From the NCBI GenBank assembly GCA_008508345.1, contig QNGE01000743.1, positions 113,489-177,488 on the forward strand: a DNA stretch of 64,000 nucleotides, given 5' to 3'. Origin of the DNA: Paragonimus westermani (Eukaryota; Platyhelminthes; Trematoda; Plagiorchiida; Troglotrematidae). A model generated the notes under the pieces. The model saw only the letters and a list, made by a program, of their open reading frames with translations, did no database searches and was not told the origin of the DNA. Shown here piece by piece: positions 1 through 12,285 of the stretch (position 1 is the first letter of the stretch; each line of letters starts with the position of its first letter). Position numbers and translations under genes: made by a program.

Positions 1-257
1 ATTCGGTCGTGCCTAATGTGAGGTGAATGGCGCAGTGGTTAACATGGTTGCCTCATGATTGGAATGTCAGGAGTTCAAATCCCGGCCGTGGCAAGGATAT
101 GCACTACTGACGAGCTCTAATGAGAGCGAAACTCGAGTCGAGTGCTTGTTTTCGAAAGAGGCTGGCTGCAAAATCTATCTGAATGCGAAGGCTGCGATCA
201 AATGTGGGTGATGGTCAACTTGGAAATAAACCAAATCCCCGACTACTCATCAGTCAT
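1..257 (+). mobile_element. tRNA-derived SINE, copy 1 (5' end cut by window)
   Basis: Contains an internal RNA polymerase III promoter: box A TGGCGCAGTGG at 28-38 and box B GTTCAAATC at 73-81, spaced as in a tRNA. The body then runs through GACGAGCTCTAATGAGAGCG, the conserved TTTTCGAAAGAGGCTGGCTG block and TGATGGTCAACTTGGAAAT, ending with CCCCGACTACTCATCAG at 237-253. At least a dozen related pieces in this window define the family. SINEs have no protein and depend on a partner LINE for retrotransposition; the partner is not identified here. Confidence 0.8.
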
Positions 258-3200
258 CAAATTAAGAATTATTTCGGAGCCATATTAGATCCGTATACTC
301 GGAATTTTACAATGATCTTCTGGCGGTATCTATCTCCTGGTTTCTCATCTTTTCTGGTTGACTTCTTCACATCTCCTGCTTTAATAAACATTGAGATAAA
401 TTGCTCAATGATAAACGTTCACCTTTTATACATTACCAGGAGTGTGAGATGGATGTGATGAGAACAGCGGCTAAATTGTACAATAAATGCGCGGTTGTTA
501 TGTACAATTCCCAGTATATCATTCCCCTAGTATCTGCAACAAAGACTCTTAGAATGATAGCAGCCACGAGTTTGGTGGCAAGATAATCATCTGAGTTTTG
601 TGTCTCAATGACTAAAACCCAGGTGACAGTGGGCTATGCTAAAACAGTTTGAGAGTGAAACAATTTCCACATTTTTCTTCTAGTTTTTACACTGACTTAC
701 AACTACCGTATCCGTATTTGCACGCGTTTAACGGATTGGGATAGGAGAAAACAGGTTGCCAGCAAAGCGCTGAAGATTCTATTCATTTGACAACAGCAAG
801 TTCTGTTGTAATTTAGCACCTTTCAGTCGTTCTTGGCCTACGGTGATCGTTTTTGTAGTCACTTCTTATCAGTTTAGCACAAAAACGACTGACGATGAGT
901 TTAGCTTTCATAAAGTTGTTCACATGGAGAGAATATTGGTACATATGTGTTTATATCTTATACAGACGTAACAATCAATTACGCCCAACATACACATTTC
1001 GACCAGTTAGCCCACAGCACACAGCAAACATAATGTATACGAATAATGGATAGCAAATGCTGAATTGAATCGATTATCATGGTTTAAAAAGCGGTCGATA
1101 TGGGATTCAGAACCACCGAAAAATAACGCAACATTGATAGATCAAAACAGTTTGATCGATACCGTCGGTAACGGATAAAGTGGAAGATGGCGATATCTCC
1201 ATATTCAGTTGATGTGTATTTAAATTCGCTGTAAGTGTTCTTTGGAAAACGATCAGCCAAATGAAATGAATTCCAGTGACTGGAAAAAGGCTTAAGCCAT
1301 TCAATCACTACCTCCAATATTATTCGCATGCAGTTATTTACTCGAGTACATAAGCCAAACAGCAAGAGCTCCTGAGACAAGTGTATCGAAGTGCACTTCA
1401 AAGTGGATACCGACCACTAAAATCGGTATCACCCACGCTATAAGTTCAAGCAACAGAACACTGTCCAAGTTCAGAGGGTCGTTTGCGTGCTGTATCGCCT
1501 GATTACCAAGCGTACACTTCTTTTCGGTGGTTTAGTTGTAATACACCTCCAGAAATGGGCTGTCATTACTTGCTGAGGGTGTGCTGATTACCCAACAGCA
1601 GTCACCAGCATGCAAATGACCTTGCTGACCAATTGAAAGCCTTGTAGTAGATCGTTTGCGGTACACCGGTGAGTATGTGCGAATTTTAACAACTCTGAAA
1701 ATAATCTTATCTCAGAGACTAAACACAACTATTACTAGAATACCCTTGATGTTCACTGTCTGATGGAATAAGATATGCGATAAGATGTGTGAACCATTGT
1801 TCAAGAATTCGTGACAAATGGTGCTGTTCCGGGTTAAAAACTGTATTGCGTTCATTATCTCTACTGAATAAAATAGAACTTTCAATGAGGTATTGTTACT
1901 GATACCCGCTAATTGGAGCTACACACTAGTTTAAACCACATTAAAATTGGTTTGGAAATCTTGCAGATATGCACGATTACGTGAACTGCTGAACAAATAG
2001 TGGGCAGAAGCAGTTGACATCGCAAAGCTGACGCGAGCCACACGTGACCTTTGTGCGATTTGTTCTCCATTGACTGTACTTTTACCCCCGATCCTCTGTA
2101 TCAAGCTAACAGGTGATCTGATAGGCCTTGACCAGTTGGTTGTCACATTACCTACAGCTACGGTCTAAAAAATTCAAGAAATTTTACACATTGAAACAGC
2201 CAGTGCAATCTACGGAAACTTCTCATTTTCTCGGTTCTATTACGTATTCAGCAAATTACTCAGGCGATCCACTTGGTGAAGCAATCTGAATTCGGTTTGA
2301 ACCATCGACTAGCTCTTACTAGTAGCCAACACAAGCAGAAACGCATGTGGTATTTACTCCTATTCAACAGAATAGATAAACGAATTATGAGTTCCGATCG
2401 GAAACGCTTTCATCTGCCGCGTATCTTTGAACAATACGTTATACAAATTGATGATGAACATCAACCGCATTCTAGTGATATTTGTTCCCAGCCTGTAGTA
2501 CCGTGAAAACCTGCGCTCATAAGTGACACCACTCAACTACACGTACAGATAGATGATAGGTGGTCAACCAAGGCATACAAACGTTGAGAACAGTTGCGGT
2601 AATAATACTGAACGGTCGTGGAGTTTTGTTGTTTTTTTCAGTCTGGCCTCATCTTTAGTTTTCGCCTTGATATTATACAATCTCCCCGATTAGCTTTTGA
2701 ATAATTCAGCTATCGTCACTGTAGCGTCGAAATTGCTTGCAATAATGATTTTATACTCAATCTGTTTAAACTTTATACTATGGACCTTGTATGGGTCGAG
2801 TGACGCATCATCTGGTTTGTTCCTGTCTCCGTTCTTCGTCCTCAAATTGTTCGAGGACATCCTCACTGGCATCGATTTAAAGTGCTCCTGCACACACACA
2901 CACCACAGTGTCCGTGTAACGAAGTTAACGAGAGTGATCAAAACAACTGGGTAGAGAAAATCTCGAGTAACCGTGCATATAATTCCGGCTCATCGTGGTA
3001 AAAAGGGCTTCAATTACAAGAAGAAGCTTACTTTTGGTCAGGACACAATGACTTGGCAACACCCTTTTTAAATGTGTAATAAATTCAGGCAGTTGGCATT
3101 TCTAGCAGATGAGACTAAATAATAACGAATTGTATTCTGTCCGTTAGGGCCGAAATACCAAATCCCAGATTCACTCAGTCGACTCCGTTCTACCAAAAAA

Positions 3201-3369
3201 CAGTATTCACAGTAATGTTGGTTCGTACACCAGAAAATGGGCAAATAAGTGACCTTAATGTTATGGATTCGGTTTACAGTTCTGCCTCCTTTTCTGATCA
3301 GTGTTAACGAGACTAGCCTAACTGACGAGGTGTATAGAGTAAGTGTCGGAAACAGTTATGCTAACTCAC
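258..3369. other. Sequence beyond exon 4, mostly without recognisable features
   Basis: This stretch should be the next intron of the minus-strand gene, because exon 4 ends in a donor. No repeat of the SINE family is seen after position 257. A CA microsatellite lies at 2890-2906, and on the minus strand it forms a GT-rich tract ending in AG at 2888, in front of a 34-codon open segment (2786-2887) that would keep phase 0. Its donor is weak, so it is listed only as a candidate exon in the findings. Confidence 0.5.
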
Positions 3370-3652
3370 CTGCAATTCCAACAACATCTGCGCCCGCTGA
3401 TCTGACACCGTAACTCTGGGCGCATCGTTTAACAAGCACTGACGTTGCAAGTCAGACTCCAGTTGCACAATTCGGTTCACCTTCTTTTCCACTGCCTCCA
3501 ATCGTTCAGGTAATTTGTCTTTCGTTGCGCTTGGAGATTGTTCAAAACTCGGTGTCCGATGGCTTTGTGACAGCCTAGGACGTTCGGTCTCGGGTCCTGC
3601 CAAATCATCATAGCTGGCCTCCGTGTGGAGCAATTTGGACGCTTGCTGCAGC
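3370..3652 (-). CDS. Exon 4 of the spectrin-repeat-like gene (last exon found)
   Basis: A 283-bp exon: one base completing an arginine codon, then 94 codons (residues 353-446), ending in phase 0. The acceptor is CCCCTTTTTCTAG ending at 3653; the donor is GCAG followed by GTGAG. It finishes helix C (LQQASKLLHTEAS), passes through a linker rich in Ser, Pro, Thr and Glu at about residues 368-395, and then forms a likely coiled coil (ERLEAVEKKVNRIVQLESDL) ending with MLLELQ. No stop codon is reached, so further exons must follow to the left. The linker plus new coiled coil suggests a break between repeats rather than a continuous rod. Identity beyond 'spectrin-repeat/coiled-coil protein' is not recognised. 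Confidence 0.8.
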
Positions 3653-5111
3653 CTAGAAAAAGGGGAAATGTAAGATTGAGTATACAGCAGTATACGATTA
3701 AGGGCATTTATCAGGTGATTTGATTAAGTGGTATATTGCCTAACGATATGTTTAGGAACCAATTGGTAAAACACAACAATATACGTAGTAATCTGACGCG
3801 TCTATTAACATTGTGGACGCTGCGTACGAGCGACGGCCCACAATGCATACAAACTATCAAGAGTACGGTGCACTCAAAGGGACTGATCATCCTGTAAAGC
3901 TGGTGCTATTATCAGAGACATCGTACTGGACTCCGAGCTGAACAACAGAAGCGTGTGCAAATTTATAACGTTTTAAGACTCACGGTTATTGTATAATTTC
4001 GGATGAGAACACAGAATATGCATTCCACACAGGAAGTAACCTCATACAGTCCATCATAGCTTACGGTTACGGAAAAACTATTCATAGAAAGAACAGAATA
4101 CTGCAGCCTGCTACCAGAAAGTTTGGCGAAACGATCAAAATATCACGTAGATGTTACTTTCACTCGACTAACTTGTGAGCACTGGTCGATATCAACAGCC
4201 AATCCAATCATAGGTCCTTATTGTGATAAAAATTCAATAGCATGTGAGCGCCTGATTGACGTGTTCTCGCTCTGATTTTGAATCAATTCTCACTGTGTCA
4301 CACGGTAAAATCCAGTCCTGTTGTTCATTTCAATTTCATACAAGGTCACAAGTGCTTTTCGCATAGGAAGAATACAATCGATGAGACTATGAGAGATAAA
4401 TGCGTTTTCCAAATCACACCTCGCAGCGTCACACCTATACATTCTCTATATCACGTCGAATTGAATCGAGTGAAGCAGCTCATCGCTTTGCGGAGGGAGA
4501 TGTCAATTACATTCTGAAAAATCACTTGTTTCCGGACATGCTGACAGTGGACGGTCGGGAGAAAAGAGCATCGCTTGATGCTGACAATTAGGTGCATTTT
4601 CTTTTGTAATATTTAAGAAAACCCAGATGTAAAACTAGGTGAACTTCATTTGAATCCGAACTAGGGCTTGCTCCCCCACCAAAATCAATTTTGCGGTTCC
4701 CAAATCTCACACCTGCATCTGATTGATTACTTATTCTCTTTGAAATATCTGAAATTCAACGTCAACCCAGAGAATAATGACTCGGACAAACAGTGACAGA
4801 ACCACTGAGATGCTTGATTCATTCCCGATATGCATCCATTTGTGAATAACGCACACACATACACACCTGATAACTCTTTGCTCCACAAAAATCATCTTAA
4901 TAAGCTCATTTTCGGACGTGACCGATACAGTCTACGAACACTTCTGCTTCCAGTGAGGCAACGTAAAAATTTCGGGTTGGAGTATGTATTCCATTTGTCT
5001 GTATTGTTTTCTCCTCGAAAAACCAGTACAATTACTCTCACACATACACGGTTGGTGGCATCCGATTCGGATTAGCCTGTCACAGTGACCGAAGCCAAAG
5101 GACGCCTGCGC

Positions 5112-5387
5112 TTAGCCATCACTGCAATTGGCTTGCGCTGCACCAATTGCAGTTCCACCAACACACCACATATCCAGTGTAAACCCGAAGGAATAAGACT
5201 GGGAGGTGTGCCANTAACGTACTCGCCGCCTCTTCGCCGACGGTGTACTATGAGTACGTTGGTGACCTACTAAACCCAAACGGCCAGCGCATTCGCGGCC
5301 ACACGTATCGCAACGCCATATAGTCACGTCACAGCGACCTATGGCACCGATGGTTCGTTTGCGTACCGCACGCTCACACATACACAA
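5112..5387 (-). pseudogene. LINE remnant: terminal C2H2 zinc finger
   Basis: The minus-strand frame encodes a single C2H2 finger, CDTCGRECAGRLGLVGHQ followed by RTH (C-x2-C-x12-H-x3-H), then a basic tail of about ten residues. Fingers with a 'GL.GH.RTH' signature are familiar at the C-terminus of proteins of non-LTR retrotransposons in flatworms and other invertebrates. No reverse transcriptase is found next to it, so it would be a 5'-truncated or decayed copy. A single N at 5213 falls within the tail region. It could instead be one exon of an ordinary zinc-finger gene; that is less likely with only one finger. Confidence 0.5.
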
Positions 5388-6611
5388 TCACTCACACACA
5401 TACATACCTAGTGGTCACAACAACAAACCTTCGATTGGAATCTGAGCTCAGGACTATTTGTGTAAAGGTAGGGAAGCACAGCATGAGTACCGAGTAGTTG
5501 ACAGAGACATCTGCCATCAAGTAGTCAGTAAACAATGTTTGGATCAGACCTTGATCGAGAGACCGACTGACCGGTTTAGTATCCTAAGACCGGTGTTTCA
5601 ATCAGAACCTTTGTGCTTCACCCAACCCTCGATAACATGATGTTGCATCAGTGCAACACATTACGATTGCTCTACCTAGAACATCAAATAATGAACACCG
5701 AAACTCACCAAACGATTAGAATTGAAAGACATTCGAGGCTAAGTACAGCTTGCTTGCAACCTCCTCCATATACCGTTTGTTCGGCTGTACAATCACATAC
5801 TAATAATCAGCATCAAATCTTGATTTTCACCTATCAAACCACTGCTACTCAAGATGAACAGAACGCAGAGAAGATCGTAGTGATTGAGATAACTGATATT
5901 CTTAATAGTTGCATTCATTCGTACACTTATGATAATTTTGTTTTAGTCAAGCTTTCCTTTTAGTAATATCCGTCCCGGGGCTAAAATCACCACTCGCTCC
6001 ACGCCTCGCTAGCCTGACGTGTTTCTCTGCATGTTCTATTTCCCATGGTAGATAGCAATACATCGCGGTCAACGCGTTGAGTCTGTTTTTGATTGTCGAT
6101 TGGTTTTCCATAGTGAGTACTGACTAAGTAGAATTCTGTTGGACTGGTCCCAACACGGTGTCTTTTAGATTAATAATGTCCCCCAATGAATGTGAAGCGC
6201 ATCAACAGAGTCCCTCAGTCTGTCTACTCATAAAACACTACGTTTTGCAACGCTTCAACAACTCAGTGGAGCTTTATGTTTTGTACCCTGAACCATCATA
6301 ATAATTACCTGCCACCTAAATTCAGATAATTTGCCCGTAAGATTACACTTGGTTATCCTCTTAGCCATACTGTTGTGAATGCAATAGGAAGCAACCAATG
6401 ACACTCGGGATAAGTAAAAAACAAATGGAGTTTCGTGTAGCAGGTTGAACTGCTAGACGGACCACAGAAAGAGTATCTAACCAAAAAGATATCCTTATGG
6501 AGAAGCATTGATTGATTGGCTATTTACTGGTAAATTCACTTTACGATATCCCGACTTGGTTTGACAATGAAACCTCCAATCAAGTTTTGACTGACCATCG
6601 AACTCATAAAT

Positions 6612-7050
6612 AATTTTCAAGTTGGCCATCACTCACATTTGATCGCAGCCTTCGCATTCACATAGACTTTCCAGCCAGCCTCTTTCGAAAACAAGCACTA
6701 GACTCGAGTTTCGCTCTCATTAGAGCTCGTCAGTAGTGCATATCCTTGCCACGGCCGGGATTTGAACTCCTGACATTCCAATCATGAGGCAACCATGTTA
6801 ACCACTGCGCCATTCACCTCACATTAGGCACGACCGAATGATCAAATCTGAACGCTCAACCAGTCTCGCTTGTGAGCAATGATCAGGTTGTCCGATCGTC
6901 TCGAGAGGAGACACAGTAACTGTCCTGTTAACTCCAGTCGATAACCCCGCGATTAGGACTTCGGAGACAGGTCGAGATCATTGATCTCATTAAACGTGCA
7001 AGGCGATATTTTAGATAACTGATGAGTAGTCGGGGATTTGGTTTTTTTTT
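6612..7050 (-). mobile_element. tRNA-derived SINE, copy 2 (nearly full, includes 5' region)
   Basis: Reverse complement of the copy 1 family, about 430 bp. Box B complement lies near 6764 and box A complement near 6800-6812. Beyond the tRNA-like head it extends into a 5' region (AACAGGACAG, TCTCGAGACGATCGG, TTAATGAGATCA) that copy 1 lacks because of the window edge. The 3' end stops at the CAACTTGAAAAT position. Its 5' end carries the CCCCGACTACTC motif next to a run of A/T and abuts an inverted SINE tail. Confidence 0.8.
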
Positions 7051-7118
7051 CAATTTGAGTGAATGATGGTCAACTTGAAAATAAACAAAATCCCCGACTA
7101 CTCATCAGTAATCATAAA
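7051..7118 (+). repeat. SINE 3' tail in opposite orientation
   Basis: A 68-bp piece in plus orientation: GTGAATGATGGTCAACTTG followed by the CCCCGACTACTCATCAG motif. It directly follows the minus-oriented copy 2, so the two terminal motifs form a perfect 21-bp inverted repeat (7019-7039 with 7088-7108). Confidence 0.75.
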
Positions 7119-7706
7119 TAATTTACTGACAGTTCTCTTCTAGACACTCACATGGAGTGTGCATAGTGAAAAGCAGCCTCAAAGAAAAAGATTAGGAAAT
7201 GTCAACATCTTCACCAGTCAGGTTGATCTTGACCGACTGATGATTTATTCACGAAGTTGGCCTTTATTCGTCCAACAGATCAGCTGCATGATCATCTCTT
7301 TTTTACCGTGAACTTTTTCACATCAAAACAGATGAAATAATGTGCGAGTATGTAACTGCGAATCCAACTATCAGACCACACACAATTACAGTCGATACAA
7401 ATGGTCATTTGAAATCCAACACACCTATTTTTTGTATCGAAATACAAAAACCTAACAGGCAGCTTCATGACAAAAACAGAACTGAAACGTTTTTTTTAAC
7501 AGTTATCGGAAGAAAATGGGGGGGAGAAAGAACTGTGGGTACACACGTTAGTATAGAGAGTTCTGTCTAGTTGCTCTGGGAATCTTTATGAAAAAACTGA
7601 CAAGGAAGCGGAGCATAGGTAGGTTCACCTCCGCTGTAGAACATCCCCATATACAATTTGGGATACAGGACCAATGGCTGGCATGATCTGAACAATAGTC
7701 ACGATC

Positions 7707-7818
7707 GATCGCAGCTCTCGCATTCCCATAGATTTTTCACCTAGCCCCTTTTGAAAAGATTGTGTATATTTGGATTTCATTTGCTGATTACAGCCAGTTA
7801 GTAGTGTGTGTGACCTTA
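7707..7818 (-). repeat. Diverged SINE 3' fragment
   Basis: Aligns in reverse with the SINE body: GATCGCAGC, CGCATTCCCATAGA, a CCTTTTGAAAAGA block and TTAGTAGTGTGTGTGACC. The tRNA-like head is missing. Divergence is higher than in copies 1 and 2. Confidence 0.6.
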
Positions 7819-8199
7819 CGCCGACCGAAAAATGGATTTCTAACGACACTTTCTTGAGATAATCGTGTTAGTCATGAAACACAACCAACATATAAGGAGA
7901 ACCTCAACGATCATTGCAAGGTCCTGACAGGAGAGCTTGCGTTGAAACACATTGAGAATAAGTGTGAACCATGTTGAAACTACATCTTTGTACACTTGAT
8001 AAACAGGTGTGTTCCAGAAGTTTCGTGTCAGGTTTGGTTAGGGGTTAAGGTCAACCAAACCAGCGTGTGCATTCTACGAACCAGAGGCGACGAGTTTGTG
8101 ACGCTGAACACGGTTATAAGGATACCGTCTTAATGGAACACGATTCCTTCTAGTCTATGAGATACGACAGATACCAGCATAAATTTGTTTCGTGTGCTG

Positions 8200-9826
8200 A
8201 TATTAGAATTAGCAATCTGAACACGGCGTAATGTTGGTAGTCCACCCACGTCCGTGGATGTATCTCATCCCATCGACAAGCCTTTACCATTGAGTTTCTT
8301 ATAAGAGCACATCACCTCGTTTCTAGAAGAATGCCATAACCATTTGCGTGCATCACGGCCGCCCAGCCTGAAGTTCCACTGGTCACCCATAACTTTCAAC
8401 ACTCCTAACTTGGGTACTCAAAAGACTCGGAACCTCGCCTACTTTAGCGCAGGTGGAGTTGAGTACTGCTACAATGAAGGTGACCATTTCATTCCGTGAT
8501 AATCAAACCCGGGACAGAAATCTAAAGTTTATTAAAATGTCTTATCAAAATGTATAGCGAGAGCGGTTTTATTGCTGACAAACTCTTTTTCGTTAAGTGT
8601 CAGTCGGTAACTTCCACTCCTGTTTCGTCCCGATACAATTAACAGTCGTTCTTCAATAGGGTACAGACGATCCGCTCGGGGAGCTTCCCTGAACAAGTTT
8701 GACTCCTAAGACCGTTTAACGGTCACCTTCCGGTTCAAACTGATAGGATTTGAGGATTTGAGATTCACTCATCGTTGTCTCTTTTGTCAACGCAGTAGTT
8801 AAAGGACTGTCATTTAAATGACCATCTATCTGGATCCCCGGTGACTGCACTATCGACCGAGTAAATCTCACATACAGTCACATGTGTCTTTCACAAATGA
8901 CAACCTATCACAACATGGGTTTTTCATTCTAACGTTAACGCGATTCAGACCGCGCAATCCCTCTTGGTGGCGTCAGTGATGGGTGGCCGTATTGGCAACA
9001 TTATGGCTGTCTGTTTTTCATCTCAACCTTGAATGTTGTTTTCCCCCCTTATTCTCTTTATAGCAAACTAACACGTACCGTTATACCGAACTAATTCTTA
9101 CACTGTATCTCCAATATTTTTTCCCCAGCTTAGTTATTACCAATGGAATCTCTCCGTTTCTTTCTAGTGAGATAGGAGTTTGAATTTCGAGCTAGCCTAT
9201 CAATTGGCTAACCAGCATTGAGCGGCTGGACTCAAAGGTCTCACTAACCTGCCTCCTAGTCTTATCTCTTCTGGTATGTGAGTGGAGCCACAAGTGGTGC
9301 AGTGCAAGCCACTTGTGGTGTTGGTCATGCAAGGCGTCTTTTTGCTTCATTCACCGTGGAAGGCTAATCTGAAACGGATACCACCAGCCAGTATTGTGAT
9401 ATTGTGGGTAACTTTTTGATTACTTCGGACAGAGTGAACGCCTGTCAAATGATTCCTGGCATATTGACGGGTAACGACGTTAGATGTATAACTCCCGAAG
9501 GTAAGCACTTTATAACAAGATGTGGAATTATCCGTAAAATATTGACCGGCCTAGAACTAATGTTGTTCGGTGTATACCTGCAAAAATTGACTGGATCGGT
9601 CAGGTTCTGTGGAAGCTTACTCTAAATGCCAAACAGTACTCCCTATCTAATTGTGTATGCTGAGCAGTTCCTACAGACGTTAATCATTTACTCATTTGAA
9701 GTTATTTAGTAGAATACATTTAACAGGACATTCGCCGTGTCTTTAACTAGGTCGGTCGGGTAACTTGAAAACTACTCAAGTAAGCTTAGCTGGACCTGTA
9801 CATAGGACAGTTGGATAGCACTTACA
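8200..9826. other. Intronic stretch without recognised gene
   Basis: No coding or repeat family is recognised. A perfect 10-bp inverted repeat with an 11-nt loop lies at 9288-9297 and 9309-9318 (CCACAAGTGG with CCACTTGTGG). The plus-strand frame 9404-9625 is short and unremarkable. Confidence 0.4.
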
Positions 9827-9970
9827 GTGAGGACAATGGCGTAGTGGTCAGTACGGTTGTCTCACAGATGCACGATCAGAGTTCAAATCCTGGTCGTGAC
9901 TAGGATGTGGAATACGGACGAATTCAAGCTAAATGGCAAGCACAGTTCCACTTTTAAGATGCTGACTGAG
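9827..9970 (+). mobile_element. Diverged SINE copy with intact box A and box B
   Basis: Box A TGGCGTAGTGG lies at 9837-9847 and box B GTTCAAATC at 9881-9889. The head is clear; the body after the GACGAATTC block is too decayed to give a firm 3' end. Same orientation as copy 1. Confidence 0.7.
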
Positions 9971-11141
9971 GAGTCAATATGATTTCGATAAACGTGAGTG
10001 GTTTTCAAGTTGTGTTAATAAAACCTTCTCATCAGTTGTTGGTAATCGAAGTTTCATCAAAAGTTTAGCTAGATTGGTACTGTGTCACAATACTGTTTGT
10101 CTGAGTACAGCAGTTCAGCTTGGAGTTGAGCAGCAGTCCAACGACTGAGATACATCCAGTACCTCAAAGTCAGCACCAGCTCATCGATGGTTATGGTGAT
10201 CTGGCTAAGTCGTATTTTTATGGGCCAGACAGAGGATAGCAGCAAGTCCAGTGATGTAACCAATCAATTCTGACAGTTGTTCTATTATTCGACAAATTCA
10301 TGCAGCGTTTACAGCGGGATGTACGTGCTTAAATCGAAGATAAGTCCAGGACGATTTTAATAAATACCAGATTAGCAGTGCGGCAGATCCATCACACGGT
10401 TACTACTAAATACCACTGTGAAGTGGAGTGTTTACGCCCAATAAGAAAGCTGTAGTGTACAAATGTCTAACTGTAAATTGTAATATGCAGGATAGATAAC
10501 TGTAAAACTTGTATATGTCGACATTTATTCTGTATGAATCAGTTGAGAGCCGAGTGTGACCTTCATACGGGTGCGAATACAGTTCACAGTTCCACTTTAC
10601 CTCATTCAATCTCTGTCCACAAATAGTGCCTTTATTCTTGAACCAGTGCATTCATTCACTTGATGCCTTGACGTTTTTCATCACCAGAACTGCGATGTCT
10701 TCTCTTTTGATGTCGGACCAAAGGTAAAAATATTAGCGATCTGAACACCTTCAAGAAGCTACCGAATGCTGCTGGCAGTGGACCGGTTAATGTTAACAGT
10801 TTACACCCTTTTTCAGCGATGTCACCCTTTTTTCACGCAAGCACCTATGAGGTGAACAAAAACGATGGCTGTTACTCAGTCAATCATAATCTGCCAGAAT
10901 AAATTGATCAGTTGAGTACACATGGTGGAGAATTATTCAGATACTAACATATCAAAAATGTCAGTGAATTGACTGAATGTTCATTACTCATTGTTGACTG
11001 CCTGCTCAGTTGGCACATTTAAAATTTCGATGTTTCATCCCGATTGACTGTAAACACGCTGTATAGAACAGGGGCTCAGGCTACTCATGATCAGACGAGT
11101 TAGCCTTTGCGTACTGCTTTGGTCCGTGCAGTCAGCTATCC

Positions 11142-12285
11142 GTGCAGTGGCAGTATCGGTGCGCAGGAGAACAGTTCAACCGTTGTGTCATGGTGGCCCG
11201 CTGTCTAGGGGGTGACTTGGTACGAAACGTTCTTATGGGATTCGATGGTGTTCTTAACACAAGCCCGTTTAGTACCGCTATAAAGGAAGATGATGTGCAT
11301 ACTCCTTACCGATTTGTGCTGTGTGACAGTGGTGTTTATGAAGAATGGGAACTATTACTTAGGTTAGGCTCAATGTGAAATACTGAGTCCCTTTTTAGCC
11401 ATATGGTTTAGAAGAGATGTAGTGACGAGAAATCCGGGTTTCAGCTGGATTTCAACCAACACCTGAAGAAGTCTGCCGAGATACAGCGAGTACTCTGCCA
11501 GTCAAGTTACGAAACCAAGCCAAAAGCTTCTGGCAATTCTCTGTAAACCTGAGTAAATGGTATCGAAAACATCCTACATCGATAAGTAACAAAATGGCTC
11601 GAAAGAGAGTGACACTGTGATGTCCACAAAGCCTGAGGTGTGCTGGATAACGTGCTAAATGTTTATAAAAGACTGTTCATGGATAGCATGGTTCTGGAGG
11701 CTTGCAAGTTTAAAACATCTCCGCGGATTTGGTTTGCCTCAAGTGGGTATTAGCAGGATAGACGAGTGTCACGTGACGATGGTGATTTTAACTCTCCTTG
11801 CTTCCAGGCTTATATTGGAAAAACAATAAAGTTCGATATCCTCATACACTTTGTGATGACGTCAAACCAACCAAGGGGTTTCAAACTCTGAGTGTCCCAC
11901 GCACACAGCCCTTGGACGAAGAGGCTTCGGGACTCAAGATTGAAATGGATCATGAGACACTCCACATGCAGTTGAGTCACCTTGATAGACGAATCGAAGC
12001 TGACATTGCATCAACGTGCTAGAAGACTATGTTGAGGACAAATGGTCAAGCATTTACAATACAATTCACGCACACACCTGCTGCGGAGTACGGACTCAAT
12101 GAAATAGCTCGATCATGTGTCGGGTGTGCACCTGATAGGCTGACGAAGCCACCATGACTGAACGTTGAAGGTAATCTGCGTAATCAACTATTTCTTCCGT
12201 GTCCCTTGTTCGATTTCGCGGATTTACTGGTCCTATGTATAGGACAAAATACCGTTTGCGATTGCATCACAAATCTGCAATAAAT
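11142..12285 (+). pseudogene. Possible decayed coding sequence, unidentified
   Basis: Two blocks on the strand opposite to the host gene read like protein. Block one (11142-11378) is a 78-codon frame with mixed codon use. Block two (about 11807-12283) is nearly continuous, broken by a TAG at 12020 and a TGA near 12146, and is preceded by a pyrimidine-rich acceptor-like tract ending CTTGCTTCCAG at 11807. Its translation includes DHETLHMQLSHLDRRIEAD. No family is recognised. It could be a decayed transposon ORF or retrocopy, or chance; the two in-frame stops argue against a working gene. Confidence 0.3.

Noticed and set aside
1..120. Functional tRNA gene at the left edge
   Set aside because: The A and B boxes are present, but the arms do not fold as a tRNA and the same sequence recurs many times with a common SINE body.
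5613..5963. 116-codon open frame on the plus strand
   Set aside because: Thr/His/Gln-rich with no motif; likely chance.
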